Below, one piece after another: positions 15,183-23,773 of a stretch of DNA of 64,000 bases. The stretch covers positions 2,171,501-2,235,500 of the forward strand of contig NC_021191.1 of NCBI RefSeq assembly GCF_000389965.1, written 5' to 3'. A model generated the notes under the pieces. It did not search any database. It saw nothing but the letters and a program-made list of their open reading frames with translations, and had not been told where the DNA came from. The translations under genes were made by a program, and so were the position numbers. Positions within the stretch are counted from its first letter, which is position 1, and each line of letters begins with the position of its first letter. The stretch is from Actinoplanes sp. N902-109. GTDB lineage: Bacteria; Actinomycetota; Actinomycetes; Mycobacteriales; Micromonosporaceae.

Positions 15183-18100
15183 GTGACGCCGCACAACGAC
15201 GAGCCGCCGCGCCGGAATCCCCGGCGCGGCGCAGTGTCTCCGGAGCAGCAGGACCCCGAGGGCGGCGAGCGGGGCTTCGGCGGCATCGGCGACGCGCGGG
15301 CCTACACCCCGCGCGGGCGCACGGTCCGCGAGACAGATCAGCGCACCCGGTCCCCGCGGGCCGGGCGCACCGGCGACCCGTTCCGTCCGGCGCTCCAGGT
15401 GCTCGACGGCGGCCGCCCGGTGCGTGACCGCCGCCGTGGTGACGGCGATCGCGGCCGGGACGACGCGCCGGTCCACGAGGACGACCACGCCGAGGATGGC
15501 GGGCGCGCGGACGGGCATGGCGGCCGGGGGAACGGGCGCGTCAGGCGGGGTGACGAGCACGGCGGGCGTGACGACGGCCGGGTTGAGGACGAGCGCGGCG
15601 GGCGTGGGGACGGCTGGGCGGAGCAGCGGGACCACGACGAGGACTGGCGTGACGACGGGGGCAGCGAGCTGCCTCCGCAGCGGCGCGCCCGGAGCCGGGC
15701 CGGTGACCGCCGGTCGGCAGCCACCCGCGGCCGCGAGGGTGACCGGAGCCGCGAAGCCGCTGCAGGTCGTGGCGCGGGACGGAACCAGCAGGCCGGCGGG
15801 CGACAGGGCCGGCCGCACCGGGACGACGACGGTTATGACGACCGGAGCGAGGCGGACGAGCGGCGGGCCCGCGACGGTCGAGGGACCGCGGGTTCCGCGG
15901 GCCGGCGGGTTCGCGACGGCCGGGAGACCGGGGAGTCCCCGGCCCGGCGAGCGCGCGACGACCGGCGAACGGCGGACCCCAAGGACCGGCGGGCGGCCGG
16001 GGACGAGCGCCGGAGCGCCGATCCCAAGGGTCGCCGGACCGCCGACGAACGCGACCGGCAACGCCGGGCCGGTGAGCGTGGGCGCAGCCAGCCGACACGC
16101 ACGACTGCGGGGACCGCCCGGAGCAGGGCGATCGCGAATCCGCGCCGGGGGTCGGGCGCCCGGGGACGCGACGCCGGGCAGATCCGCGAGACCGGGATGC
16201 GCTCGGGGCCGACGGCGAGCGTGGACGGGTCGCGGCTGAGCAACGCAGCGCGGCTGGGCGACCGAGGCGCGGCGCGGCTGGGCGACCGAGGCACGGGCCG
16301 GCTGGGCGAGAAGAGCCGGCTGGGCGAGGGCCGCTTCGGCGAGCGGCGCGGACGCGCGGGGGCGGCCCGGTCGACGGGGCGCGGGATGACCGATCCCCGG
16401 ACCGGACGGCCCGAGTCCCGTACCGGAAGGATCCCGGCGGAGCCGCCGAAGCTGGCCAACAGCTCGCGGCGGTTGCGGCTGGGCACGGTGCTGGCGTTGT
16501 CGTTGTTCGTGACCATCGGTGTCCGGCTGGTGGTGCTGCAGGTCGTGGACTCGAGCGAGCAGGTGGCCGCGGTGGCCGCCCAGCGCGACAAGCGGCTCAC
16601 CAAGGTCGTGCTGCCCGCGCCGCGAGGCAGCATCCTGGACCGCAACGGCGCGGTGCTGGCCCACAGCGTGGAGGCTCGCTACATCTACGCCGACCCCGAG
16701 ATGGTCAAGGACCCGCAGGCGGTGGCGGCCCAGCTGTCGCCGCTGCTCGGGGTGGCGCAGTCCCGGCTGGTGCAGCTGATGGCCAAGAACGAGCTGCCCG
16801 GCGGCGGTGAGTCGCGCTTCGAGTACCTGGCGCGGGGCGTGGACATCTCGACGGCGAACACCATCAACAAGCTCGACCTGGCCGGCATCGGGTCAGGCCG
16901 GGACGAACGGCGCGACGTGCCGGGGGCCGACCTGGCGGCGAACCTCATCGGCTTCACCGGGGAGGACCACACCGGCCTGGAGGGGCTGGAGGCGCGCTAT
17001 GACGACCTGCTGCGCGGCACCGACGGCAAGAAGGTGTACGAGACCGGCCGGGGCGATCTGGCCAAGCAGATCCCGGGCGGGTACAACGTGGAGACCCCGG
17101 CCGCGCCCGGCTCCTCCATCGAGCTGACCATCGACAGCTACCTCCAGTACGAGGTTCAGAAGTACCTGACCCAGTACATGGAGGACAACAGTGCCACGGT
17201 CGCCGGTGCGGTGGTGATGGACGTCAAGACCGGTGAGGTCCTGGCGCAGGCGAGCTATCCCACGTACAACGCGCAGAAGCCGTTCGACTCCAAGCCGAGC
17301 GAGCGGGACGACGCGGTGACCAGCATCATCACCGACCCGGGTTCCACCCACAAGGCGTTCACCATCGGGGCCGCGCTGCAGGAGGGCGTGATCACCCCGG
17401 ACACCCAGATCACCGTGGGCAAGGGGCTGAAACTGGGCGGGGCGACGTTCAGCGACACGCACGGGTTCGCCAACGGCACCAAGCTGACCGTCGCGCAGGT
17501 GCTCGCGTACTCGTCGAACATCGGCACGATCCAGATCGCCGACAAGCTCGGCAAGGACAAGCTGTACGAGTACCAGCAGAAGTTCGGGCTGGGGCGGGCC
17601 ACCAACGAGGGGGTGCCCGGCGAGGCGCCCGGCAAGCTGATCCCGCCGGACGAGTGGAGCGGTTCGTCGTACGGCTCGATCCCGATCGGGCACAGTGTCG
17701 ACGCCACCCTGCTGCAGATGGTGGCCGGTTACTCGGCGATCGCGAACGACGGTGTCTACATCCAGCCGCATCTGATCAAGTCGACGGTCTCCGGCAGGAC
17801 CGGCAAGGCCACCGCGCCCGCGTCACCCGAGACGCACCGGGTGCTCAGCCCGGAGGTGTCGGCCGAGTTGCGCGAGATGATGGAGGCGGTGGTCGACGCG
17901 AAGGGCGCCACCGGCACCAAGGCCAAGGTGGAGGGCTATCGGGTGGCCGGCAAGACCGGCACCGGCAAGATGCTCGTCGACGGTCAGTACACCACCCACA
18001 ACGCGGGGTCGTTCATCGGCATGGCACCGGCCGAGAATCCCCGGTTCGTGGTCGGCGTGTTCGCCGACGTGCCCAACGGCACCGGTGGTGACGTGGCGGC

Positions 18101-18194
18101 GCCGGCCTTCAGCAAGATGATGGCTGCCGCCCTGCGGCACTACTATGTGCCACCGTCCGGTACCCCCGCGCCCAAGTTCAATTGGAAGGACTAG
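15183..18194 (+). CDS. ftsI: Septal peptidoglycan transpeptidase FtsI (PBP3, class B) with ~400-residue charged N-terminal extension
   Basis: Class B penicillin-binding protein that cross-links septal peptidoglycan with FtsW. The membrane helix (TVLALSLFVTIGVRLVVLQ) lies only at about residues 433-452, followed by the pedestal motif RGSILDRNG. The transpeptidase domain has the active serine in STHK (Ser721), SSN (777-779) and KTGTGK (Lys924). Family members are usually ~550-650 residues, while this one has 1003. The extra ~430 cytoplasmic residues are Arg/Asp/Gly-rich, disordered-looking and internally repetitive (e.g. ARLGDRG units near residues 357-375). GTG start just after the ftsL-like gene. 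Confidence 0.95.
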   Translation: MTPHNDEPPRRNPRRGAVSPEQQDPEGGERGFGGIGDARAYTPRGRTVRETDQRTRSPRAGRTGDPFRPALQVLDGGRPVRDRRRGDGDRGRDDAPVHEDDHAEDGGRADGHGGRGNGRVRRGDEHGGRDDGRVEDERGGRGDGWAEQRDHDEDWRDDGGSELPPQRRARSRAGDRRSAATRGREGDRSREAAAGRGAGRNQQAGGRQGRPHRDDDGYDDRSEADERRARDGRGTAGSAGRRVRDGRETGESPARRARDDRRTADPKDRRAAGDERRSADPKGRRTADERDRQRRAGERGRSQPTRTTAGTARSRAIANPRRGSGARGRDAGQIRETGMRSGPTASVDGSRLSNAARLGDRGAARLGDRGTGRLGEKSRLGEGRFGERRGRAGAARSTGRGMTDPRTGRPESRTGRIPAEPPKLANSSRRLRLGTVLALSLFVTIGVRLVVLQVVDSSEQVAAVAAQRDKRLTKVVLPAPRGSILDRNGAVLAHSVEARYIYADPEMVKDPQAVAAQLSPLLGVAQSRLVQLMAKNELPGGGESRFEYLARGVDISTANTINKLDLAGIGSGRDERRDVPGADLAANLIGFTGEDHTGLEGLEARYDDLLRGTDGKKVYETGRGDLAKQIPGGYNVETPAAPGSSIELTIDSYLQYEVQKYLTQYMEDNSATVAGAVVMDVKTGEVLAQASYPTYNAQKPFDSKPSERDDAVTSIITDPGSTHKAFTIGAALQEGVITPDTQITVGKGLKLGGATFSDTHGFANGTKLTVAQVLAYSSNIGTIQIADKLGKDKLYEYQQKFGLGRATNEGVPGEAPGKLIPPDEWSGSSYGSIPIGHSVDATLLQMVAGYSAIANDGVYIQPHLIKSTVSGRTGKATAPASPETHRVLSPEVSAELREMMEAVVDAKGATGTKAKVEGYRVAGKTGTGKMLVDGQYTTHNAGSFIGMAPAENPRFVVGVFADVPNGTGGDVAAPAFSKMMAAALRHYYVPPSGTPAPKFNWKD

Positions 18195-18234
18195 TGCGCC
18201 GTATGGCGTTGGCAGCGGTCTGGACGTCACCGGG

Positions 18235-18240
18235 TAGGGT
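18235..18240 (+). promoter_or_regulatory. possible internal -10 box for murE
   Basis: TAGGGT lies eight bases before the murE GTG, which has no Shine-Dalgarno. This would give a leaderless murE transcript inside the dcw cluster. No convincing -35 is seen at normal spacing. Confidence 0.3.
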
Positions 18241-18248
18241 CTGACGCC

Positions 18249-19751
18249 GTGTCCGGCATTCCCCGTCCCCATACCGTCCCGCCGTCCCGGCTGACCGGCC
18301 TGGCAGCGCTGGTCAACGCCGAAACGGCCGGCCCCGACGTGGCCGTCACCGGCATCACCCACGCCAGCAGCGAGGTGCGGCCCGGTGATCTCTACGCTGC
18401 GCTGCCGGGTGCCCGGCGGCACGGCGCCGAGTTCGCCGCCGCCGCCGCGCAGGCCGGCGCCGTCGCGGTGCTGACCGATGCCGCCGGGCGTGAGCTCGCC
18501 GCCGGGTCCGGCCTGCCGGTGCTGATCGTGCCGGAGCCTCGCGAGGTGCTCGGCGTGGTCGCGTCGGCGATCTACGGCAACCCGTCCGAGCGGCTCACCG
18601 TGATCGGGCTCACCGGCACGGCGGGCAAGACCACCACGGCGTACCTCGTGGAGTCCGGCCTGCGGGCGGCGGGGCTGACCACCGGGCTGATCGGCACGGT
18701 CGAGACCCGCATCGGCGACCTGGTGGTCGAGAGCGCCCGCACCACCCCGGAGGCCACCGACCTGCACGCGATCCTGGCCGCGGCGCTCGAGCGCGGGGTC
18801 ACCGCCGTGGTGATGGAGGTCTCCAGCCACGCCCTGGTGATGGGCCGGGTCGGCGGGGTGCGCTTCACGGTCGGCGGCTACACCAACTTCGGCCAGGACC
18901 ACCTCGACTTCCACGCCGACGTCGACGACTACTTCGCGGCCAAGGCGCGGCTGTTCGACGGCCGCTGCCGCTTCGAGGTGCTCAACGCCGACGAACCGGC
19001 GCTCAAGCCACTGTTCAAGCCCGCCACGATCAGCTACTCGGCCAACGGCGACCCGTCGGCCACCTGGTCGGCCGCTGCGATCACCACGAGCGGCGAGGGC
19101 CAGACGTTCGAGGCGCACCGGCACCACGAGGTCGTCCGTGCCGGGGTGTCGCTGCCCGGGCGGCACAACGTCGCCAACGCGCTGCTCGCGCTGGCCGGTC
19201 TGACCGCCGCCGGCATCGACCCGCAGGTGGCCGCGGACGGCATCGCGGCCTGCCAGGGTGTGCCGGGCCGGCTGGAGCGGGTGCCCTCGCCGGGTCAGGT
19301 GCTCGGCGTGGTCGACTACGCGCACAAGCCCGACGCGATCGTGGCCGCGCTGACCGCGCTGCGCGAGCTGGCCACCGCCCGCGGCGGTCAGCTGGTCTGC
19401 GTCATCGGCGCCGGCGGCGACCGCGACACCGGCAAGCGCCCGCTGATGGGTGCCGCCGCCGCGCGGGGTGCCGATGTCGTGGTGGTCACCGACGACAACC
19501 CGCGCACCGAGGACCCGGCTGCCGTGCGCGCCGCGGTCCGCCGGGGTGCGGAGGAGGCCGGCGCGGCTGCGAAGATCATCGAGGTGGCGGGCCGCCGGGC
19601 CGCCATCGAGGAGGCGGTCCGGCTGGCCGGGCCGGGCGACGTCGTCGCGCTCCTCGGCAAGGGACACGAGCGGGGCCAGGAGGTGAACGGCGAGATGCTG
19701 CCGTTCGACGACCGGATCGAGCTGGCCGCGGCGCTGGGCGGTGCCGCATGA
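18249..19751 (+). CDS. murE: UDP-MurNAc-L-Ala-D-Glu:meso-diaminopimelate ligase
   Basis: Adds the third peptide residue to the muramyl precursor in the cytoplasm. The 500 residues follow the Mur-ligase plan: N-terminal substrate domain (GITHASSEVRPGDLYAALPG), ATP-binding P-loop GLTGTAGKTTTAYLVE, central ARTTPEATDL and MEVSSHAL, and a C-terminal domain with DNPRTEDP. The DNPR motif is the known signature for meso-diaminopimelate rather than lysine, as expected in this lineage. The gene starts 54 bp after ftsI with no clear Shine-Dalgarno. Its TGA overlaps the murF ATG (ATGA). Confidence 0.97.
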   Translation: MSGIPRPHTVPPSRLTGLAALVNAETAGPDVAVTGITHASSEVRPGDLYAALPGARRHGAEFAAAAAQAGAVAVLTDAAGRELAAGSGLPVLIVPEPREVLGVVASAIYGNPSERLTVIGLTGTAGKTTTAYLVESGLRAAGLTTGLIGTVETRIGDLVVESARTTPEATDLHAILAAALERGVTAVVMEVSSHALVMGRVGGVRFTVGGYTNFGQDHLDFHADVDDYFAAKARLFDGRCRFEVLNADEPALKPLFKPATISYSANGDPSATWSAAAITTSGEGQTFEAHRHHEVVRAGVSLPGRHNVANALLALAGLTAAGIDPQVAADGIAACQGVPGRLERVPSPGQVLGVVDYAHKPDAIVAALTALRELATARGGQLVCVIGAGGDRDTGKRPLMGAAAARGADVVVVTDDNPRTEDPAAVRAAVRRGAEEAGAAAKIIEVAGRRAAIEEAVRLAGPGDVVALLGKGHERGQEVNGEMLPFDDRIELAAALGGAA

Positions 19752-21154
19752 TCGCCCTGACGCTGGCCGAGATCGCCGCGATCACCGGCGGCCAGGTGGT
19801 CGGCGCGGACTCCGCAGCCGGCGCGGCCATCACGGTCGACGGCCCGGTCGAGTACGACTCACGGGCCCCGATGCCCGGTGGTCTGTTCGTCGCGTTCGAG
19901 GGCGAGAAGGTCGACGGGCACGACTTCGCGGCGGCCGCGGTGGCGCGGGGCGCGGCTGCGGTGCTGGGCACCCGGGAGACCGGCCGGCCCGGCGTGGTGG
20001 TCAAGGACCAGCTGGAGGCGCTCGGCAAGCTCGCCCACGAGGTCGTGGGGCGGCTGCCCGGGCTGACCGTGGTCGGGCTGACCGGCTCGTCCGGCAAGAC
20101 CACCACCAAGGACTACATCGGCCAGCTGCTCGCCCGGCTCGGCGACACGGTCGCGCCGGCCGGGTCGCCCAACAACGAGCTCGGCTTCCCGTGCACGGTG
20201 CTCAAGGCCGGTCCGGATACCCGCTACCTGGTGCTGGAGATGGGCGCGCGGGGCATCGGCCACATCGCCTACCTCACCGGCATCGCCGCGCCGCGGATCG
20301 GGCTGGTGCTCAACATCGGTGCCGCGCACATCGGCGAGTTCGGGTCGATGGAGGGCACCGCGCGGGCCAAGGGTGAGCTGGTCGAGAGCCTGCCGGCCGA
20401 CGGTGTCGCGCTGCTCAACGCCGACGACCCGCTGGTGGCGGCCATGGCGGCACGCACCCGCGCCCGGGTGGTGACGTTCGGCGAGGACCCCGGTGCTTCC
20501 GTACGGGCGGAGCAGGTCACCCTCGACGGCCGTGGCCGCGCGGCGTACACGCTCGTGACCGAGGCCGGCAGGGCACCGGTGCAGCTCCGGGTGACCGGCC
20601 GCCACCAGGTGTCCAACACGCTGGCCGCGGCGGCCGTCGCGCTGGAGTGCGGACTGCCGGTCGCCGACGTGGCCGCCGCGCTCGCTGAGGTCGGCGTCAG
20701 GTCGAGCCGCCGGATGGATGTGGTGGAGCGGGCCGACGGCGTGACGCTGATCGACGACTCGTACAACGCCAACCCCTCGTCGACCGCGGCCGCCCTGCGT
20801 GCGCTGGCGGCGATGGGTGAGCGCGGCCGCACGATCGCGGTGCTGGGCTACATGGCCGAGCTCGGCGATCAGGAGGTCGCCGGGCACGAGGAGGTCGGGC
20901 GGCTCGCCGCGGAGCTGGGTGTGCACCGCCTGGTCGCCGTCGCGGAGGCGCAGCCCGTGCTCGACGGTGCTCGCGCCGTACCGGAATGGACGGGTGAGCC
21001 GATCGCTGCGGGTGACCAGGCAGCGGCGATCGCGGCCGTGACGGGCGATCTGCGCCCGGGAGATGTCGTGCTGGTCAAGGGTTCTCGGTACCGGACGTGG
21101 GAGGTGGCCGACGCGCTCCGGGCGGGTGCGGCCGCTGGGGAGGTCAGCCCGTGA
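19748..21154 (+). CDS. murF: UDP-MurNAc-tripeptide:D-Ala-D-Ala ligase
   Basis: Completes the UDP-MurNAc-pentapeptide by adding D-Ala-D-Ala. The 468-residue length is normal. Motifs: YDSRAPMPGGLFVAFEGEK in the N-terminal domain, the P-loop GLTGSSGKTTTKDYIG, NNELGFPCTVL, LVLEMGARGIGHI, and DDSYNANPSSTAAALRAL in the C-terminal domain. The ATG overlaps the murE stop, and its own TGA overlaps the mraY GTG (GTGA), so murE-murF-mraY are translationally coupled. Confidence 0.97.
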   Translation: MIALTLAEIAAITGGQVVGADSAAGAAITVDGPVEYDSRAPMPGGLFVAFEGEKVDGHDFAAAAVARGAAAVLGTRETGRPGVVVKDQLEALGKLAHEVVGRLPGLTVVGLTGSSGKTTTKDYIGQLLARLGDTVAPAGSPNNELGFPCTVLKAGPDTRYLVLEMGARGIGHIAYLTGIAAPRIGLVLNIGAAHIGEFGSMEGTARAKGELVESLPADGVALLNADDPLVAAMAARTRARVVTFGEDPGASVRAEQVTLDGRGRAAYTLVTEAGRAPVQLRVTGRHQVSNTLAAAAVALECGLPVADVAAALAEVGVRSSRRMDVVERADGVTLIDDSYNANPSSTAAALRALAAMGERGRTIAVLGYMAELGDQEVAGHEEVGRLAAELGVHRLVAVAEAQPVLDGARAVPEWTGEPIAAGDQAAAIAAVTGDLRPGDVVLVKGSRYRTWEVADALRAGAAAGEVSP

Positions 21155-22248
21155 GGGCAGTAATCGTCGCGGCTGCGGTCGCGTTCATCATCTCGTTGTT
21201 CGGCACCCCGGTCGCCATCCGCGTGTTCACCGCGCTGAAGGCCGGCCAGCCGATCCGCTCGATCGGCCCGTCGACACACCAGGGCAAGCGGGGCACGCCC
21301 ACCATGGGTGGCGTGGCGTTCATCGTCGCGACCGTGCTCGCCTACGTGGGCGGGCACATCGCGCTGAACACCCTGCCGTCCCGGCAGATCGCCCAGGTCA
21401 AGCCGACGATGACGGCGCTGGTGCTGCTCGGGTTGTTCGTGTTCTGCGGCGCGGTCGGGTTCCTGGACGACTTCCTCAAGGTCCGCAAGCGCAACTCGGC
21501 GGGCCTGAGCGCGAAGGGCAAGCTGATCGGTCAGCTGCTGATCGGCGGCGGGCTCGGCGTGGCGGCGCTGTACGTGCCGAGCACCAACGGGCAGACCGTG
21601 GCGAGCGAGCACATCTCGTTCATCCGCGACATCAGCTTCCTGGACGTGGGCAAGATCGGCTCGGTCATCGTGTTCGTGTTCGTCATCATGTCGATGTCGA
21701 ACGGCGTGAACCTGACCGACGGTCTGGACGGCCTGGCGACGGGTGCGTCCATCCTGGTGCTGGGTGCGTACGCGCTGATCGGTTTCTGGCAGTACAGGCA
21801 CTGGTGCGGCGACACCAACTACGCCGGCAACTACTGCTACGAGGTGCGTGACCCGCTGGAGGTCGCGTTGATCGCGGCAGCCGCGGCCGGGGCCTGTGTC
21901 GGCTTCCTGTGGTGGAACACCAACCCGGCACGCATCTTCATGGGTGACACCGGCGCGCTGGGCCTGGGCGGCCTGATCGGCGGGCTGGCGATGGCGACCC
22001 GCACCACGCTGCTGTCGATCATCATCGGTGGCCTGTTCGTCATCGTCACGATGTCCGTGGTGATCCAGATCATCTCGTTCAAGACCACCGGCAAACGGGT
22101 GTTCCGGATGTCGCCGCTGCAGCACCACTTCGAGCTGGCCGGCTGGAGCGAGGTCAACATCGTGGTCCGGTTCTGGATCGTCGCGGGCATCTGCGTGGCG
22201 ATCGGGCTCGGCCTGTTCTACTCGGACTTCCTCGCGGTGATGGGATAG
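21151..22248 (+). CDS. mraY: Phospho-MurNAc-pentapeptide transferase (lipid I synthase)
   Basis: Integral membrane enzyme that transfers phospho-MurNAc-pentapeptide to undecaprenyl phosphate. At ~365 residues with about ten membrane segments it is typical. Signature stretches: THQGKRGTPTMGGVAFI, GFLDDFLKVRKRNSAGL (conserved catalytic Asp pair region), NGVNLTDGLDGLATG, and FMGDTGALGLGGLIG. The GTG start overlaps the murF TGA. The next gene is ftsW, not murD: only 52 bp containing a strong hairpin lie between. Confidence 0.97.
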   Translation: MRAVIVAAAVAFIISLFGTPVAIRVFTALKAGQPIRSIGPSTHQGKRGTPTMGGVAFIVATVLAYVGGHIALNTLPSRQIAQVKPTMTALVLLGLFVFCGAVGFLDDFLKVRKRNSAGLSAKGKLIGQLLIGGGLGVAALYVPSTNGQTVASEHISFIRDISFLDVGKIGSVIVFVFVIMSMSNGVNLTDGLDGLATGASILVLGAYALIGFWQYRHWCGDTNYAGNYCYEVRDPLEVALIAAAAAGACVGFLWWNTNPARIFMGDTGALGLGGLIGGLAMATRTTLLSIIIGGLFVIVTMSVVIQIISFKTTGKRVFRMSPLQHHFELAGWSEVNIVVRFWIVAGICVAIGLGLFYSDFLAVMG

Positions 22249-22256
22249 AAGTCTCA

Positions 22257-22293
22257 CGACACGCCAGGTTCGCTTACCGGGCCTGGCGTGTCG
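22257..22293 (+). promoter_or_regulatory. strong hairpin in the mraY-ftsW gap (murD position)
   Basis: CGACACGCCAGG (22257-22268) pairs perfectly with CCTGGCGTGTCG (22282-22293), a 12-bp stem over 13 bases. There is no T run. Right after it, CCACCATGATGGTGG (22297-22311) is a second palindrome that contains the candidate ftsW start codons. The hairpin could be an attenuator or an RNA processing site, or the junction left by loss of murD. Confidence 0.7.
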
Positions 22294-22300
22294 CGCCACC

Positions 22301-23773
22301 ATGATGGTGGTCATGGCGGAGGACAAGAGCGAGACCCGCACCACGGTGACCGTGTCACCGGCCGCCACCGTGCAGCCCGCGGCGTTCCCGGTGCAGCCCC
22401 GGACGTTGAGCCAGCAGCTGCTGCCGGCGGTGCACGGGCTGCTCGCCCGCCCGCTGTCCTCGTACTACCTGCTCATCTCCAGCTCGGCGTTGCTGCTGCT
22501 GATCGGGCTGACCATGGTGTTCTCCGCCACGTCGGTCAAGGCGTACGCGGAGGACGGCAGCGCCTTCTCGGCCGTACGCAACCAGCTGATCTTCGCCGTG
22601 CTCGGCCTGATCGGCTTCTGGGTGTGTCAGCGGCTGCCTGCGAGCACCCTGCGCTTCCTCGGGGTCTACATCCTCGGCGCGGCCGTCGTGCTGCTCGCCG
22701 TGCTCGACCTGCTCGGGGCCCTGGGCTCGCTCGGCGTGCTGACCGTGGCCCGGGACGGCAGCGTCAGCCTGGGCCCACTGCGCGGCTCGCTGCTGTGGCT
22801 GTACGTCGGCCCGCTCGGGGTGCAGCCGGCCGAGTTCGTCAAGTTCGGCGTGGTGCTGTGGGGCGCCGACATCATCGCGCGCAAGGGCAGCTCGCTGGGC
22901 TACTGGCGGGAGCTGTCGATGCCGCTGTTCCCGGTCGTCGGGCTGCTGTTCGTGCTGGTCGGCTATAACGACCTGGGCACCATGCTGGTGCTGCTGTCGC
23001 TGATCGTCGGGCTGCTCTGGGCGGCCGGGATCCGGCTGCGCATCTTCGGCGCGCTCGGGGTGCTCGGCCTGGCCGGCATCGGTCTGCTGATCGCGGCGGC
23101 CTCGCGCGGCGCCGGCTCCGGTGCCACCGGCGAGCCCAACTACCGGCTGCTGCGCATCACCATGTGGATCAGCGAGCCCAAGAACTGCGCCGCCGACCTC
23201 TGCTACCAGATGCTGCAGGCGCGCTCGGCCATCTACGAGGGCGGCTGGTTCGGCGTCGGGCTGGGCAAGGGTGCGCTCAAGTGGAACTGGCTGCCCGCCG
23301 CCGACAACGACTTCATCTACGCCGTGATCGCCGAGGAGCTGGGCGTGGTCGGCTGCACGGTGATCGTCGCGCTGTTCGCCGTGCTGGCCTACACCGGCTT
23401 CCGCATCGCCCGGCGGGTCGACGACCCGTTCCGGCGGCTGGCGGCGGCGGCGATCACCACCTGGCTGGTCGCCCAGGCCGTGATCAACATGGGCGGGGTG
23501 ACCGGCGTGCTGCCGCTGACCGGCGTCCCGCTGCCGCTCATCTCGTCCGGGGGTAGTGCGCTCGTCGTCACCATGGCGGCCATCGGTATTCTCGCCTCCT
23601 TCGCACGGGCGGAACCGGATGCCGCCCGGGCCCTGCACGCCCGTCCGCCGGCTCGGTGGGTACGGCTAGTCTGGGCCCCGCTGCCGCCGCTTCCCTCGCC
23701 GCGGCGGCCGGGCCCGTCGCGCCCGCCTGCCCGGAAGGTGGGCGTCAGCAGGGGGGCAGAGAGGAGACGGTGA
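22301..23773 (+). CDS. ftsW: SEDS peptidoglycan glycosyltransferase FtsW
   Basis: Polytopic septal glycosyltransferase that works with FtsI. The 490 residues hold about ten membrane segments. SEDS family marks include TMVFSATSVKAY, LGVQPAEFVKFGVVLW, YNDLGTMLVLLSLIV, NWLPAADNDFIYAVIAEELG and GVLPLTGVPLPLISSGGSAL. A ~55-residue cytoplasmic N-terminus and a Pro/Arg-rich C-terminus flank the core. Start is uncertain: ATG 22301, ATG 22304 or ATG 22313 (MAEDKSETR). All sit in or beside a palindrome and none has a good Shine-Dalgarno. The TGA overlaps the murG ATG by one base. Confidence 0.95.
   Translation: MMVVMAEDKSETRTTVTVSPAATVQPAAFPVQPRTLSQQLLPAVHGLLARPLSSYYLLISSSALLLLIGLTMVFSATSVKAYAEDGSAFSAVRNQLIFAVLGLIGFWVCQRLPASTLRFLGVYILGAAVVLLAVLDLLGALGSLGVLTVARDGSVSLGPLRGSLLWLYVGPLGVQPAEFVKFGVVLWGADIIARKGSSLGYWRELSMPLFPVVGLLFVLVGYNDLGTMLVLLSLIVGLLWAAGIRLRIFGALGVLGLAGIGLLIAAASRGAGSGATGEPNYRLLRITMWISEPKNCAADLCYQMLQARSAIYEGGWFGVGLGKGALKWNWLPAADNDFIYAVIAEELGVVGCTVIVALFAVLAYTGFRIARRVDDPFRRLAAAAITTWLVAQAVINMGGVTGVLPLTGVPLPLISSGGSALVVTMAAIGILASFARAEPDAARALHARPPARWVRLVWAPLPPLPSPRRPGPSRPPARKVGVSRGAERRR

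Noticed and set aside
22249..22300. A decayed murD remnant between mraY and ftsW
   Set aside because: Only 52 bp are available and they form a hairpin. No Mur-ligase motif can be read in any frame.
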